Notes under the pieces: generated by a model | The model's input: the letters and a program-made list of their open reading frames with translations, nothing else | What the model was told of the DNA's origin: nothing | The model's database searches: none | In this document: positions 1-7,227 of the stretch, in pieces | Position numbering within the stretch: position 1 is the first letter of the stretch | Layout of the letters: each line of letters opens with the position of its first letter | DNA from: Christensenella sp. UBA7102 | GTDB taxonomy: Bacteria; Bacillota; Clostridia; Christensenellales; UBA1750 | DNA length: 24,396 bases | Reading direction: 5' to 3' | Assembly: GCA_002492415.1 (NCBI GenBank) | Contig: DKYK01000070.1 | Span: forward strand, 4,137-28,532 | Made by a program: the position numbers and the translations under genes

Positions 1-258
1 GTGCGCCTCCGGCTCTAGAGGTTCCTCAGCGGGCTTTACACCGAAGCGTTCCGTCAAAAAACGGCGAAAGGCAAAATAGGCCGCGCGCCAGCTATCCTGC
101 GGGCGATAGCGCACCATATAGAGCGCCTGATCGATGAGAAACCCCACGACCATCGCCACGACGCCCACAATCATCCAGTGATCCAGCAAAAAGCCCCAAA
201 ACCCTTCGCTGGGCAGCAGTGCATCGCCGGAACCCAATATGGTTTCAAGATTCAGCAA
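1..258 (-). CDS. Small membrane protein, 3' part cut by window edge
   Basis: The reading frame is open from a TTG at 258 to the left edge of the window (86 codons, no stop seen). TTG is chosen because GGAGGG lies 8 bases upstream; the nearby ATG runs straight into a stop. One clear membrane segment lies at about residues 28-45 (HWMIVGVVAMVVGFLIDQAL). It is followed by a basic, aromatic cytoplasmic-looking stretch (RYRPQDSWRAAYFAFRRF) and an acidic, proline-rich tail. It begins 14 bases after the cdaR stop, so it is probably co-transcribed with cdaA and cdaR. I do not recognise the family. The position after cdaR is often taken by glmM in other Firmicutes, and this protein is not GlmM. Confidence 0.6.
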   Translation of the reverse strand, partial: MLNLETILGSGDALLPSEGFWGFLLDHWMIVGVVAMVVGFLIDQALYMVRYRPQDSWRAAYFAFRRFLTERFGVKPAEEPLEPEAH

Positions 259-272
259 TCATCCATCCCTCC

Positions 273-1592
273 TCAGGAGGCTTTGTCAATGCGGATCACG
301 ATCTTCTCGGTGCTCAGCTGGTAGACGCTCGAGGGCGCGTCGGTTTTGATGCTGACCTGCAGCGGCGCGGTGGTGTCAGACGTCTGGCCCATGCCCGCAA
401 GGTCCACATAGATCCGGATGTCCTCGTTGCTCAGCGCCTCCAGCTTGGACTTGGCCATGGTCACCTCGATGTCCACCGTCGCGTTGTACATCTCAACTTG
501 ATAGCCCGCCGCCAGGTTTCGGTAGCTGACTTGTATGCCGCTGAAGGTTTTGGTGGCCTCTTCCTCCTTGACTCGCACCAGCACATCCGCCTCGTTGACA
601 TCCGTCCACACGATGTCCGCGCTCTTTTTCAACGGAACCGTCGAAGTAAAGGATTCGCTCACGCCCTCCAGATCAATCGTGGAAACAGGGATGCTGTCGA
701 TTTCGTCCAGCACGGCCTGCGGCGCGGCCACGCGCACTGTCTTTGGCGCAACGGTAATCTCCTCTACGTAGAAGCCCTCCTTGAGCAGCCCCGTGGTAGA
801 GGTTTCGTACGCGATGGCCACCTCTTTGATGGGGTAGACCGGTACGGAAACCGACACGGAATTGCCGATGATGGAGGTGATGTTGACGGACTGCACGGGC
901 TCATAGTTCTCGTCCACCAGCGTGTAGACCATCGAGCGGTTCAGATCGCCCGTCAGCGTGCTCAGATCCACCTCGACCACGGCGCCCACCACGCGGTTGA
1001 CGTCGGTTTCGGGCCCGGTGATCTGGAACTGCGCGGGCGTGGCCACGACCTTGCCCATGCGAAGGTTCTCGTTCAGCGCGCCTGTGGTGCTCACCTGCAC
1101 CGGCACGATAGAGGTGGTCAGGCTCTCGATTTCCACATTGACCCTGCTTACGGTTGCAGAGGTTACTGACCCATAGGTTGTGCGAAGATCGACAGACAAT
1201 TCATGCTGGCCCGTCGTCATCACGCGGGACAGGTCAAGCACCGCGCTGACGTTTTCCTGCGAGACGCGGGAAAGGTCGTCCATGGGCACTTCAAGGCGCA
1301 CGTCCACGGTGGCGGGCAATTCCTCCGCCTCAGTGGCCAGCGACAGCCCCCTGCCGTTAAGCGTTTCCAGCCCCGTCAGCTCCACCGGCACGTCGTACAC
1401 CATCTTGACGCGCGGCGGGTTGGTCTGCGACATGACCATGCCCCACAGTATGATGGCAAATACCAGCGATACGACCTTCAGGCCGGTATTGTGAAACAGC
1501 CTGCGCACCACCGGCACTTTGGACATTTTCTGCTCCAGCTCCGCTTTTTTTTGCGCACGCTTTTTTTTACGCTCATTTCTCTGTTCGCTCAT
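273..1592 (-). CDS. cdaR: CdaR-like YbbR-domain regulator of the diadenylate cyclase
   Basis: 439-aa YbbR-family protein. A very basic N-terminus (KKKRAQKKAELEQK) is followed by a single membrane anchor at about residues 37-55 (GLKVVSLVFAIILWGMVM) and an extracytoplasmic part. That part looks like several YbbR repeats, each with a 'P..V.V.V' beta pattern, for example VPVELTGLETLNGRGLSL and VPVYPIKEVAIAY. In Firmicutes this protein binds the membrane cyclase CdaA and adjusts c-di-AMP production. Its ATG overlaps the cdaA stop as ATGA (1589-1592), so translational coupling with cdaA is likely. The length is near the usual 400-480 aa. The identification rests on both domain pattern and position. 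Confidence 0.9.
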   Translation of the reverse strand: MSEQRNERKKKRAQKKAELEQKMSKVPVVRRLFHNTGLKVVSLVFAIILWGMVMSQTNPPRVKMVYDVPVELTGLETLNGRGLSLATEAEELPATVDVRLEVPMDDLSRVSQENVSAVLDLSRVMTTGQHELSVDLRTTYGSVTSATVSRVNVEIESLTTSIVPVQVSTTGALNENLRMGKVVATPAQFQITGPETDVNRVVGAVVEVDLSTLTGDLNRSMVYTLVDENYEPVQSVNITSIIGNSVSVSVPVYPIKEVAIAYETSTTGLLKEGFYVEEITVAPKTVRVAAPQAVLDEIDSIPVSTIDLEGVSESFTSTVPLKKSADIVWTDVNEADVLVRVKEEEATKTFSGIQVSYRNLAAGYQVEMYNATVDIEVTMAKSKLEALSNEDIRIYVDLAGMGQTSDTTAPLQVSIKTDAPSSVYQLSTEKIVIRIDKAS

Positions 1593-2449
1593 TTCCTACC
1601 CCTCCACCTGTTGATCATCGGGGTGATGACGCCGGTGACGGTATCCTTTTCCGGGTCGTATATCTCATGCAGCACCGTGCGCAGCGACTGCGCATCCATG
1701 TGCCGCGTGAGCTTCCCGCTCCGCGCCATAGACATGATGCCCGTCTCCTCGGATACGATCAGCGAGGTGGCATCGGTCTGCTCCGTCACGCCGATGGCTG
1801 CCCGATGGCGCGTGCCCAGTTGCTTGGAGATGGAATTTTCCTCCGTCAGCTGCAAAAAGCATCCGGCGGCGATGATGCGCGTGCCCCGGATGATGAGCGC
1901 GCCATCATGCAAAGGGGTGTTTGGCTCAAATATATTCTCCAGCAGAGCTGCCGATACGATGGAATCCAGCGGATTGCCCGTCTCGATCACATCGCCCAGC
2001 GCGGTCTTGTGCTCCACGACGATCAGCGCCCCGACCTTGCGGCGCGAGAGGTTCTCCATCGCGCGGATGATCTCCTCGATCATGCGATCCACCTCGTCGG
2101 CGTTCTCCTGGTGGTGCACCATGTCCACCAGTCCGGTCTTGCGGCCGATCTTCTCCAGCGCGCGCCGCAGTTCCGGCTGGAATAACACCACCAGCACCAC
2201 TGCGCCCGCCTCCATGATATAACCCATGATCCAATGGAAGGCCTGCAGCTTGAGCAGTTCGGAGACCCAATAGGCCACCACGATGATGCCCACGCCCTTT
2301 AAGACCTGATTGGCGCGCGTTTCTCTGGTCAGCAGCAGCAGATTGTACAGCATAACGGCAACAATGACGATGTCAATCACGTCGTTGATCGTCAGCCTCT
2401 CCACTGCGTTGGCCCAAAAAACCTGAAGCTCGGACCAAATTCTATCCAT
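1589..2449 (-). CDS. cdaA: Membrane diadenylate cyclase CdaA (DisA_N domain)
   Basis: 286-aa protein that makes c-di-AMP from two ATP at the membrane. Three hydrophobic helices lie at about residues 22-40, 50-66 and 76-92. The DAC domain follows with both family signatures: DGA at 182-184 (in NTPLHDGALIIRG) and RHR at 214-216 (in GTRHRAAIG), so it should be active. The frame is open upstream to 2608, but MDRIW at 2449 is the expected N-terminus and has GGTGGAG just before it. It has its own promoter at 2499-2527 and is followed directly by cdaR. The B. subtilis homologue is 273 aa. Confidence 0.95.
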   Translation of the reverse strand: MDRIWSELQVFWANAVERLTINDVIDIVIVAVMLYNLLLLTRETRANQVLKGVGIIVVAYWVSELLKLQAFHWIMGYIMEAGAVVLVVLFQPELRRALEKIGRKTGLVDMVHHQENADEVDRMIEEIIRAMENLSRRKVGALIVVEHKTALGDVIETGNPLDSIVSAALLENIFEPNTPLHDGALIIRGTRIIAAGCFLQLTEENSISKQLGTRHRAAIGVTEQTDATSLIVSEETGIMSMARSGKLTRHMDAQSLRTVLHEIYDPEKDTVTGVITPMINRWRGRK

Positions 2450-2498
2450 TCGCACTCCACCCCGCAACCGTCGTTCGTGTAACTTCTTTTCCCCTATC

Positions 2499-2527
2499 AT
2501 TATAAACCATGTATCAAAAAGAAGCAA
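2499..2527 (-). promoter_or_regulatory. Promoter for cdaA-cdaR
   Basis: On the minus strand a perfect -10 TATAAT (2504-2499) follows TTGCTT (2527-2522) with a 17-base spacer. It leaves a leader of roughly 40 bases before the cdaA ATG at 2449. It faces away from the promoter of the DUF3006 gene. Confidence 0.7.
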
Positions 2528-2580
2528 AGCATTTATGCCATCTTTGCTCAGATAGTAAAACGCGAAAACGCCGCCTTGTG

Positions 2581-2609
2581 TTGCATCGCTCTGCCATCTG
2601 CGGTACAAT
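2581..2609 (+). promoter_or_regulatory. Promoter for DUF3006 gene
   Basis: TTGCAT (2581-2586), a 17-base spacer and TACAAT (2604-2609). It lies 33 bases before the ATG at 2642 and just before AGGAGG at 2628-2633. Together with the cdaA promoter it forms a divergent pair. Confidence 0.7.
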
Positions 2610-2641
2610 CAACTCATAACGAGCAAAAGGAGGTTCCTTTC

Positions 2642-2854
2642 ATGCTGATACTCGACCGTTTCGAGGAGGACCGTGCCTTCCTTGAGGGGGAGCAGGGCAT
2701 CTTTATCGTAGACCGCGCCCTTCTCTCTCCCGATGCCGTCGAGGGCGACGTCCTCGTCTTTACCGCCGACGGCCGCTATGCCGCGGATAAGCCCGCCACG
2801 CTTCACCGCCGCGCGCAGCTCCGCGCCCGCCTTACGCGTCTGCAAAAAAAATGA
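2642..2854 (+). CDS. DUF3006 domain protein
   Basis: 70-aa protein starting MLILDRFEEDRAFLEGEQG. The 'DRFE...A.LE.E.G' opening and the 'LL..DA.EGDVL' middle match the small DUF3006 family, whose function is unknown. No signal peptide or membrane segment is present, so it should be cytoplasmic. The tail is basic (HRRAQLRARLTRLQKK). Start chosen by AGGAGG 8 bases upstream. The gene stands alone with its own promoter. Its stop codon is also the first base of the left arm of an imperfect hairpin (2852-2927). Confidence 0.85.
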   Translation: MLILDRFEEDRAFLEGEQGIFIVDRALLSPDAVEGDVLVFTADGRYAADKPATLHRRAQLRARLTRLQKK

Positions 2855-2927
2855 CCTCCAGCGGGAGAGATCGGGCACTACCGTTTCCATTGAGGCTCAG
2901 CTGCTTTTTACTCTCTCCCTGAGGTCA
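2852..2927. repeat. Long imperfect inverted repeat after the DUF3006 gene
   Basis: TGACCTC (2852-2858) pairs with GAGGTCA (2921-2927), and GGGAGAGA (2863-2870) pairs with TCTCTCCC (2912-2919). A small asymmetric internal loop (CAGC against T) separates the two helices, and the hairpin loop is about 41 bases. There is no T-run after it, so it is not a standard terminator. Confidence 0.5.
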
Positions 2928-2973
2928 GTATTCCCGCTGCTGAATCCTTCTCTTAAACGATGGTTTTGAGAGA

Positions 2974-3592
2974 ATGAAATGGTTTGAGAGGAAGTGCACC
3001 CGCGTTGAAAAAGGGCAGACTGGTTGTCTGCGCATCTCTAACCCTATCCATATTGTTTTGGGCGATACTCTGTCTGGCGCATGGGGATATTCGGCGCATT
3101 TTATGAAATCATAGGAAGATTGATCTAGGCGCTGCCCTTCCTGCCCTTGATTTTAAAGAGAGGACAAAAAGTTTTTTCGTCAAAGGATCTGTCCGGATTT
3201 CATTTTCACTTGTAATTTTTTTAACAGTGGTTTCACTCATTATCATTTATATAGTGTGCGGCGTGTTTTTCATGCACAAAGGCTGGTGGCTGAACCCCGA
3301 AATCATTCTTTTGCAGGAGTTTTCCAAGTTTCTGGTCATAGGGTTTGTCGAGGAATCGGTCTATCGCGGATTCGGGCTTCGAGCTTGTTTTTTTGCCGCA
3401 GTGCATGTTCCCGTGTATTGGATCCATTGGCGTTGCGATGGCGCATTTTCATTGACGGAAATGCTCGCGCAGTTCCTGACCGCCTTTCTGTTGGGTCTGC
3501 TCTTTGGCTGGATTTTGGGAAAGAGCAAATCCGTATGATCTTCGGCGTTTCTTCTCTGATATGACTTTGCTTCTGTGCTGTTTTTCCATTAA
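2974..3592 (+). pseudogene. Decayed CPBP-family intramembrane protease
   Basis: Pieces of one membrane protein can be read in all three plus frames. From 2974 MKWFERKCTRVEKG reads until one extra base near 3014-3016, then RLVVCASLTLSILFWAIL continues in another frame. FYEIIGRLI, a TAG, and ALPFLPLILKRG follow, then another shift. From about 3227 the core reads EFSKFLVIGFVEESVYRGFG, the EExxxR motif of CPBP (CAAX protease/bacteriocin-processing) proteases. FFAAVHVPVYW and LTAFLLGLLFGWILGKSKSV follow. TGA replaces what looks like a Trp codon after KSKSV, and SSAF...YDFASVLFFH continues to the TAA at 3590-3592 with a second in-frame stop. A segment after YRGFGLR also seems missing. At least three frameshifts and three stops make a sequencing error unlikely. 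The DNA is visibly more AT-rich than its neighbours. Confidence 0.8.
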
Positions 3593-3636
3593 GTAATACA
3601 TTTATATTGGACAATTCCAGGATTCCGTATCGGAAT

Positions 3637-4062
3637 CTATGCCCTTTTCTTCAGCGCTCTGATCAGGCACACGCTCACGACCATCATGAGCAGCGCAAGG
3701 AGATCCGAAGCGATCAGCCGCCCGACTGCCGCCGCAGGTATGGGTTCGAGCGGCCAGGGCTCGATGAAGGTTGAAAGGCAAGCACGGAACAGCCAAACCG
3801 CAGTGAGAAAACAATAAAAGTAGACAACCTCTCCGTTGAAATGGAGCGCTCTCTTGCCCAGAAGGAGCAGCAGAACACTTAACCCAAACAGCAAGAAAGA
3901 AAAGCAATAATTCGTATAGTCGATTCCGACGATAAGGTTCTCATATTGTGTCGGCAGATATTCGTGCCACTGAAACATCCATGGCACGAAAAAGTGCCAC
4001 AATCCCACCAGCGCGCTCATTACAACCGTAATGTAATACAGAATATGGATTCCTTTTTTCAT
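3637..4062 (-). CDS. Four-helix membrane protein of unknown function
   Basis: 141-aa integral membrane protein. Hydrophobic stretches at about residues 6-23, 50-69, 76-93 and 115-134 suggest four helices. Features include an aromatic WHFFVPWMFQWHEYLP segment after helix 1 and a basic end (RALKKRA). No catalytic motif is visible and I do not recognise a named family. The ATG at 4062 is preferred over an upstream TTG because GAAGG lies 8 bases before it. It is the last gene of the minus-strand run nudF - GH2-like - GNAT, 56 bases after the GNAT stop. A short hairpin (GATTCCG-TAT-CGGAATC, 3621-3637) covers its stop but lacks a T-run. Confidence 0.7.
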   Translation of the reverse strand: MKKGIHILYYITVVMSALVGLWHFFVPWMFQWHEYLPTQYENLIVGIDYTNYCFSFLLFGLSVLLLLLGKRALHFNGEVVYFYCFLTAVWLFRACLSTFIEPWPLEPIPAAAVGRLIASDLLALLMMVVSVCLIRALKKRA

Positions 4063-4118
4063 AGAGGTCGCCTTCGCTTGCAAATAATATAAATCCGCTT
4101 TTGCTTTTGAAACGGGCG

Positions 4119-4682
4119 TTATGGTTCAAAATCGCTTGCAAGCACCGCCCAGAGCTCCACGTCAATGTACTCGCCCTTGTTGTACAAACGCTGCCGCAGC
4201 ACGCCCTCTTTGCGCATACCCGCTTTGTGCATCACCTGGCCCGACGCCGCATTGCGCACGTCGAACTGCGCCTCGATTCGGTTGAGATGCAGGGTTTCAA
4301 AGCCAAAGCGCAGCATCGCACGCAACGCTTCTGTCATCAGTCCGTGGTTCCACAGCTCCTCCGCCAGCGAGTAGCCGATCTCCGCCGTATTGTGTTCCCG
4401 GTCGATCCATAGAAAGCCGATGGTGCCGACCACGCGCCCCGTCTCGCGCAGCACAATGGCCAGCGCCGCGGGCTCCTGCGCGCGATAGGAGCGCAGCACG
4501 CCGCGAATCATACTGCGGGAATCCGCAATGGAGCGATGCGTCTCCCACAGCACGAACCGACTCACCGCAGGATTGCAGCTGACGGCATATATGTCTTCCG
4601 CATCACCGATTCCCAGCTTGCGAATCAGCAGCCGCGGCGTCGTGATCGGGGAAAATACCTCGTAAAATCCGCTGCTCAACAT
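4119..4682 (-). CDS. GNAT-family N-acetyltransferase (RimJ/RimL type)
   Basis: 187-aa acetyltransferase. The N-terminus ITTPRLLIRKL is the typical first strand of RimJ/RimL-like proteins. VVGTIGFLWIDREHNTAEIGYSL, LWNHGLMTEALRAMLRFGF (acetyl-CoA binding helix region) and LHLNRIEAQFDVRNAASGQVMHKAGMRKEGVLRQ follow the canonical order. The family transfers acetyl from acetyl-CoA to an amine such as a protein N-terminus or small molecule; the substrate here cannot be read. The ATG at 4682 lies 11 bases after GGAGGG; the in-frame ATG at 4691 would be too close. The first 80 bases overlap the 3' end of the GH2-like gene, an unusually long overlap. Confidence 0.88.
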   Translation of the reverse strand: MLSSGFYEVFSPITTPRLLIRKLGIGDAEDIYAVSCNPAVSRFVLWETHRSIADSRSMIRGVLRSYRAQEPAALAIVLRETGRVVGTIGFLWIDREHNTAEIGYSLAEELWNHGLMTEALRAMLRFGFETLHLNRIEAQFDVRNAASGQVMHKAGMRKEGVLRQRLYNKGEYIDVELWAVLASDFEP

Positions 4683-6375
4683 CGGGATCATCGCCCTCCC
4701 TGTCCGAATTTCCATATTGTACCACGACATCGCCCTCCGCTGCAAGATCCACGCGCTCGCCCGGCAGCAGCACGCCCCAGCACAGCAATGGCTTTCCATC
4801 TTGCAGCACCGTCACACCCACGGCCGCCGCTTCCCCTTCATTGCACAGCGCCCGCGCGCCTTCCGCCTCGCGCATTGCAAGCTCCGCCTTCGGGTAAGGG
4901 CGCGCTCCGCCGCTCTCCCCCGCGCAAGGGTACCAGGCGTGGCTTTGCGCCACAAGAATTCCGCCCTTCCAGCACTGCAGGCGCAGCACAAGCCCCTCCA
5001 GACGCGCCCAGGGCAGCTGCGCGCACAGTTGTCCCACCTCCACTACACGCCGGTCTGCGCACAGCGCAAAGCTGCGGCTCGCAATCTCGGTTCCATCCCA
5101 CAGTGTCAGCCGCGCGCGCACCACCGCCGCCTCGCCGTCGGGTGCATCGCACAGCAGCACAATCCGCGCGTCGAAGGGAGCGAAGGGATAATAAAGCATG
5201 TGCTCCGTTTCTGCGCACACCGCGATGCGCCCCAGCGCATCCTTGAGCGCGTAGAGCGCCTGCCGAGGTTCGCCGTCTGCATCGAACAAACCGTCTTGCG
5301 CGTCGCGCTGCCGCCCTTGGGCCAGCATCTGTACCGACCGTCCCGCAATGCGCGTGCGCAGCGTCGCCTGACGCAGCTTTTCTGCGTGTATGAACTGCTC
5401 TCCCTCGTCTTTGAGCGGCGCGCTCAGGCACTGCCCCTCCTGCGCGGGCTGCAGCTGGGCGCCGGGCCGCAGCAGCGGATGCAGCGCCAGCTCCGGCCCC
5501 GCCTGCTCCAGCTGCAGTCCCAGCTGTGCGCACAGCATTTGGATGCCCTCGTGCGCGTACCCGTGCAGCACGATGCCCTCAAAGCCCACTTCTCGCAATC
5601 CGCGCAGCTGTGCTTCGTTGGGCAGCGCGCTCCAATGCGCCGCGGCGCGCGCTGTGCTTCTGGGTTGCAGATAGGCGGCTTCACATTCATCGCACCCCTC
5701 GCCGCCCATGTCGACGCGCACGCGCAGCACCGCGCCCTCCGCGCCCAAGTCCGGCACGGGGCGCAGCACCTCCTGTCCCCCGACACACACGCGCATCTCC
5801 GTGTTCTCCGACCACAGCAGCTGATCGCCGCGCAGCAGCCGCAGACATAAGCGAATCTTTCCCGCGCCGTACGCATACAGACCGATCCGCACGCCTTCCC
5901 GCTCCGCCTGCACCCGATCGATGCGCAATAAGTACACATTTCGGATCCGCGCGCTGAACAGTCGCGTTTCCACCGGCAGATCCCTCCCGTGTTCACCAGG
6001 GTATAGGCGTGGAACGCTTGGGAAGAAGCGCAGCGTCAGCAGTGTCTCGCCTTGCCGGAGCGCCTCGGAGACATCCACTTCCACGTGCGGCTGCAGCGCA
6101 CACTTCACCTGTCCGTCCAGCAACAGTTCTCCCTCGCCGCACACGCCATCCAGCGTCAGCAGTGTGCGCTCGGCGTGGCTGTGCGGCGGCTCTTCCGGCC
6201 GGCAGAGCGTGCGGCACAACTCCCAGCCGCGCAGAAACAGCCCGTCCCGCCCGCAGGCAGGCGCCCAGTCGCGCAGCGCGAAGGGCAGCGCGCACTCGCC
6301 CCGCACATCCGGCTGCGCCGCGCCCCGGATCTTCCCCATCAAATGCCAGTTTCCGCGCAAATCCTCCACGCGCAT
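4603..6375 (-). CDS. GH2-like protein with a condensed, apparently non-catalytic barrel
   Basis: 590-aa protein whose start (MRVEDLRGNWHLMGK) resembles the N-terminal sugar-binding domain of GH2 beta-mannosidases. A jelly-roll-like middle follows (LTLDGVCGEGELLLDG, about 72-88) and then an Ig-like part (about 150-240). LRGLREVGFEGIVLHGYAHEGIQMLCAQLGL (258-287) resembles the barrel segment 'GIYE...F.DLCDELGI'. AEKLRQATL...DADGEPRQALYALKDAL (331-381) resembles the barrel end. Only about 45 residues lie between, so most of the GH2 barrel and the usual catalytic Asn-Glu and Glu motifs are missing. There is no signal peptide, so it should be cytoplasmic. Start set by AAAGGAGGAGC just upstream. It lies 43 bases after nudF, probably in one operon. 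The fold assignment is by eye. Confidence 0.6.
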   Translation of the reverse strand: MRVEDLRGNWHLMGKIRGAAQPDVRGECALPFALRDWAPACGRDGLFLRGWELCRTLCRPEEPPHSHAERTLLTLDGVCGEGELLLDGQVKCALQPHVEVDVSEALRQGETLLTLRFFPSVPRLYPGEHGRDLPVETRLFSARIRNVYLLRIDRVQAEREGVRIGLYAYGAGKIRLCLRLLRGDQLLWSENTEMRVCVGGQEVLRPVPDLGAEGAVLRVRVDMGGEGCDECEAAYLQPRSTARAAAHWSALPNEAQLRGLREVGFEGIVLHGYAHEGIQMLCAQLGLQLEQAGPELALHPLLRPGAQLQPAQEGQCLSAPLKDEGEQFIHAEKLRQATLRTRIAGRSVQMLAQGRQRDAQDGLFDADGEPRQALYALKDALGRIAVCAETEHMLYYPFAPFDARIVLLCDAPDGEAAVVRARLTLWDGTEIASRSFALCADRRVVEVGQLCAQLPWARLEGLVLRLQCWKGGILVAQSHAWYPCAGESGGARPYPKAELAMREAEGARALCNEGEAAAVGVTVLQDGKPLLCWGVLLPGERVDLAAEGDVVVQYGNSDREGDDPDVEQRILRGIFPDHDAAAADSQAGNR

Positions 6376-6418
6376 ACTGCGCTCCTCCTTTCGGGCGCAG
6401 AAAAAGCGCTCGCCCTCT

Positions 6419-6970
6419 CTACGCCTGTTCTCTGCGCAGGATTTCCCAGGCCATCATCACGGCGGCAATGGTCTTGCTGTCCTCGATTTTGCCCGCAAGG
6501 ATCATTGCCACCACGTCGCCGATGGGCATCCACTCCACGTTGAGGAATTCATCCTCATCCAACTCCTGGACGCCCTGCGACAGGTCCTGCGCCAAGTACA
6601 TATGAATGGTTTCATTGCAAAAGCCCGGCGTCGTGCGCAGCGCCACCAGCTTGCGCCACTTACTCGCGCACAGGCCGGTCTCCTCGCGCAGTTCGCGCTG
6701 TGCGCAGGCGAGGGGATCCTCGCCTACAAAGTCCAGCTTCCCCGCCGGAATTTCCAGCGTCACCCGCTCAATGGGCGTGCGGTATTGCTTCACCATTGCA
6801 ACGCGACCCTTGTCATCCAGAGGGATGACCGCCGACGCGCCCTTGTGCAGCACCACTTCGCGCAGCGCGGAGTAGCCATCGGGCAGCTGCACCTGCCAGT
6901 GCTCCACGTCGATGACCACGCCGTCAAACTTTCTCTGTTTCTGCGTAACCTTTTCCTCGATGCGTTCCAT
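6419..6970 (-). CDS. nudF: Nudix hydrolase, ADP-ribose pyrophosphatase type
   Basis: 183-aa Nudix protein of the NudF type, which cleaves ADP-ribose to AMP and ribose 5-phosphate. The Nudix box reads from G77 to L100: GKLDFVG-E84-7 residues-R92-E-L-R-E-E-T-G-L, with all metal-binding glutamates kept. One extra residue sits between G77 and E84 (six instead of five). The upstream VKQYRTPIERVTLEIPAGKL stretch is typical for ADP-ribose pyrophosphatases. The length equals family norm (about 180-210 aa). GGGGAGGG lies 9 bases before the ATG. It has its own promoter at 7005-7033 and leads the minus-strand operon with the GH2-like and GNAT genes. Confidence 0.92.
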   Translation of the reverse strand: MERIEEKVTQKQRKFDGVVIDVEHWQVQLPDGYSALREVVLHKGASAVIPLDDKGRVAMVKQYRTPIERVTLEIPAGKLDFVGEDPLACAQRELREETGLCASKWRKLVALRTTPGFCNETIHMYLAQDLSQGVQELDEDEFLNVEWMPIGDVVAMILAGKIEDSKTIAAVMMAWEILRREQA

Positions 6971-7004
6971 TCAAACACACCCTCCCCTGCGTTTTATCAC
7001 AGCT

Positions 7005-7033
7005 ATTGTACTCCCGTACAGTGCGTCTGTCAA
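7005..7033 (-). promoter_or_regulatory. Promoter for the nudF operon
   Basis: On the minus strand a perfect -35 TTGACA (7033-7028), a 17-base spacer and TACAAT (7010-7005). It lies 34 bases before the nudF ATG at 6970. Bases between this promoter and the hairpin at 7168 show no gene. Confidence 0.75.
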
Positions 7034-7167
7034 AACAAACCCCTTTTCGACAATCGCTTTTATGCTGTAGACGCTCAATGCCGATGCTGCCCTCTTACCT
7101 TTCCTCAATGGTCCAACGGCTCCGGATATGCTCACTGTAAGGTGCTGCGCGGATCTGCGTTGAATAG

Positions 7168-7219
7168 ACGACCGCGGTCGCCCATGAAGCCATTCTCATT
7201 GGCGACCGCGGTCGTTTTT
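7168..7219 (+). terminator. 15-bp hairpin built from two copies of a 12-bp palindrome
   Basis: ACGACCGCGGTCGCC (7168-7182) pairs fully with GGCGACCGCGGTCGT (7201-7215), loop 18 bases, followed on the plus strand by TTTTT (7215-7219). The core of each arm, CGACCGCGGTCG (7169-7180 and 7203-7214), is itself a perfect palindrome. The T-run faces the plus strand, while the gene ending beside it (7228) is on the minus strand, where only CTATTC follows. It therefore fits a terminator by shape but not by orientation. Confidence 0.5.
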
Positions 7220-7227
7220 CAGAAGAA

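Noticed and set aside
219..2222. Long plus-strand open frames across cdaR and cdaA
   Set aside because: Antisense to two clear c-di-AMP genes, with low-complexity composition and no RBS.
4717..5850. Long plus-strand open frame opposite the GH2-like gene
   Set aside because: It is rich in His, Arg, Gln and Ala with no domain pattern or RBS, as expected for the antisense of a GC-rich gene. The minus-strand frame has a good RBS and recognisable segments.
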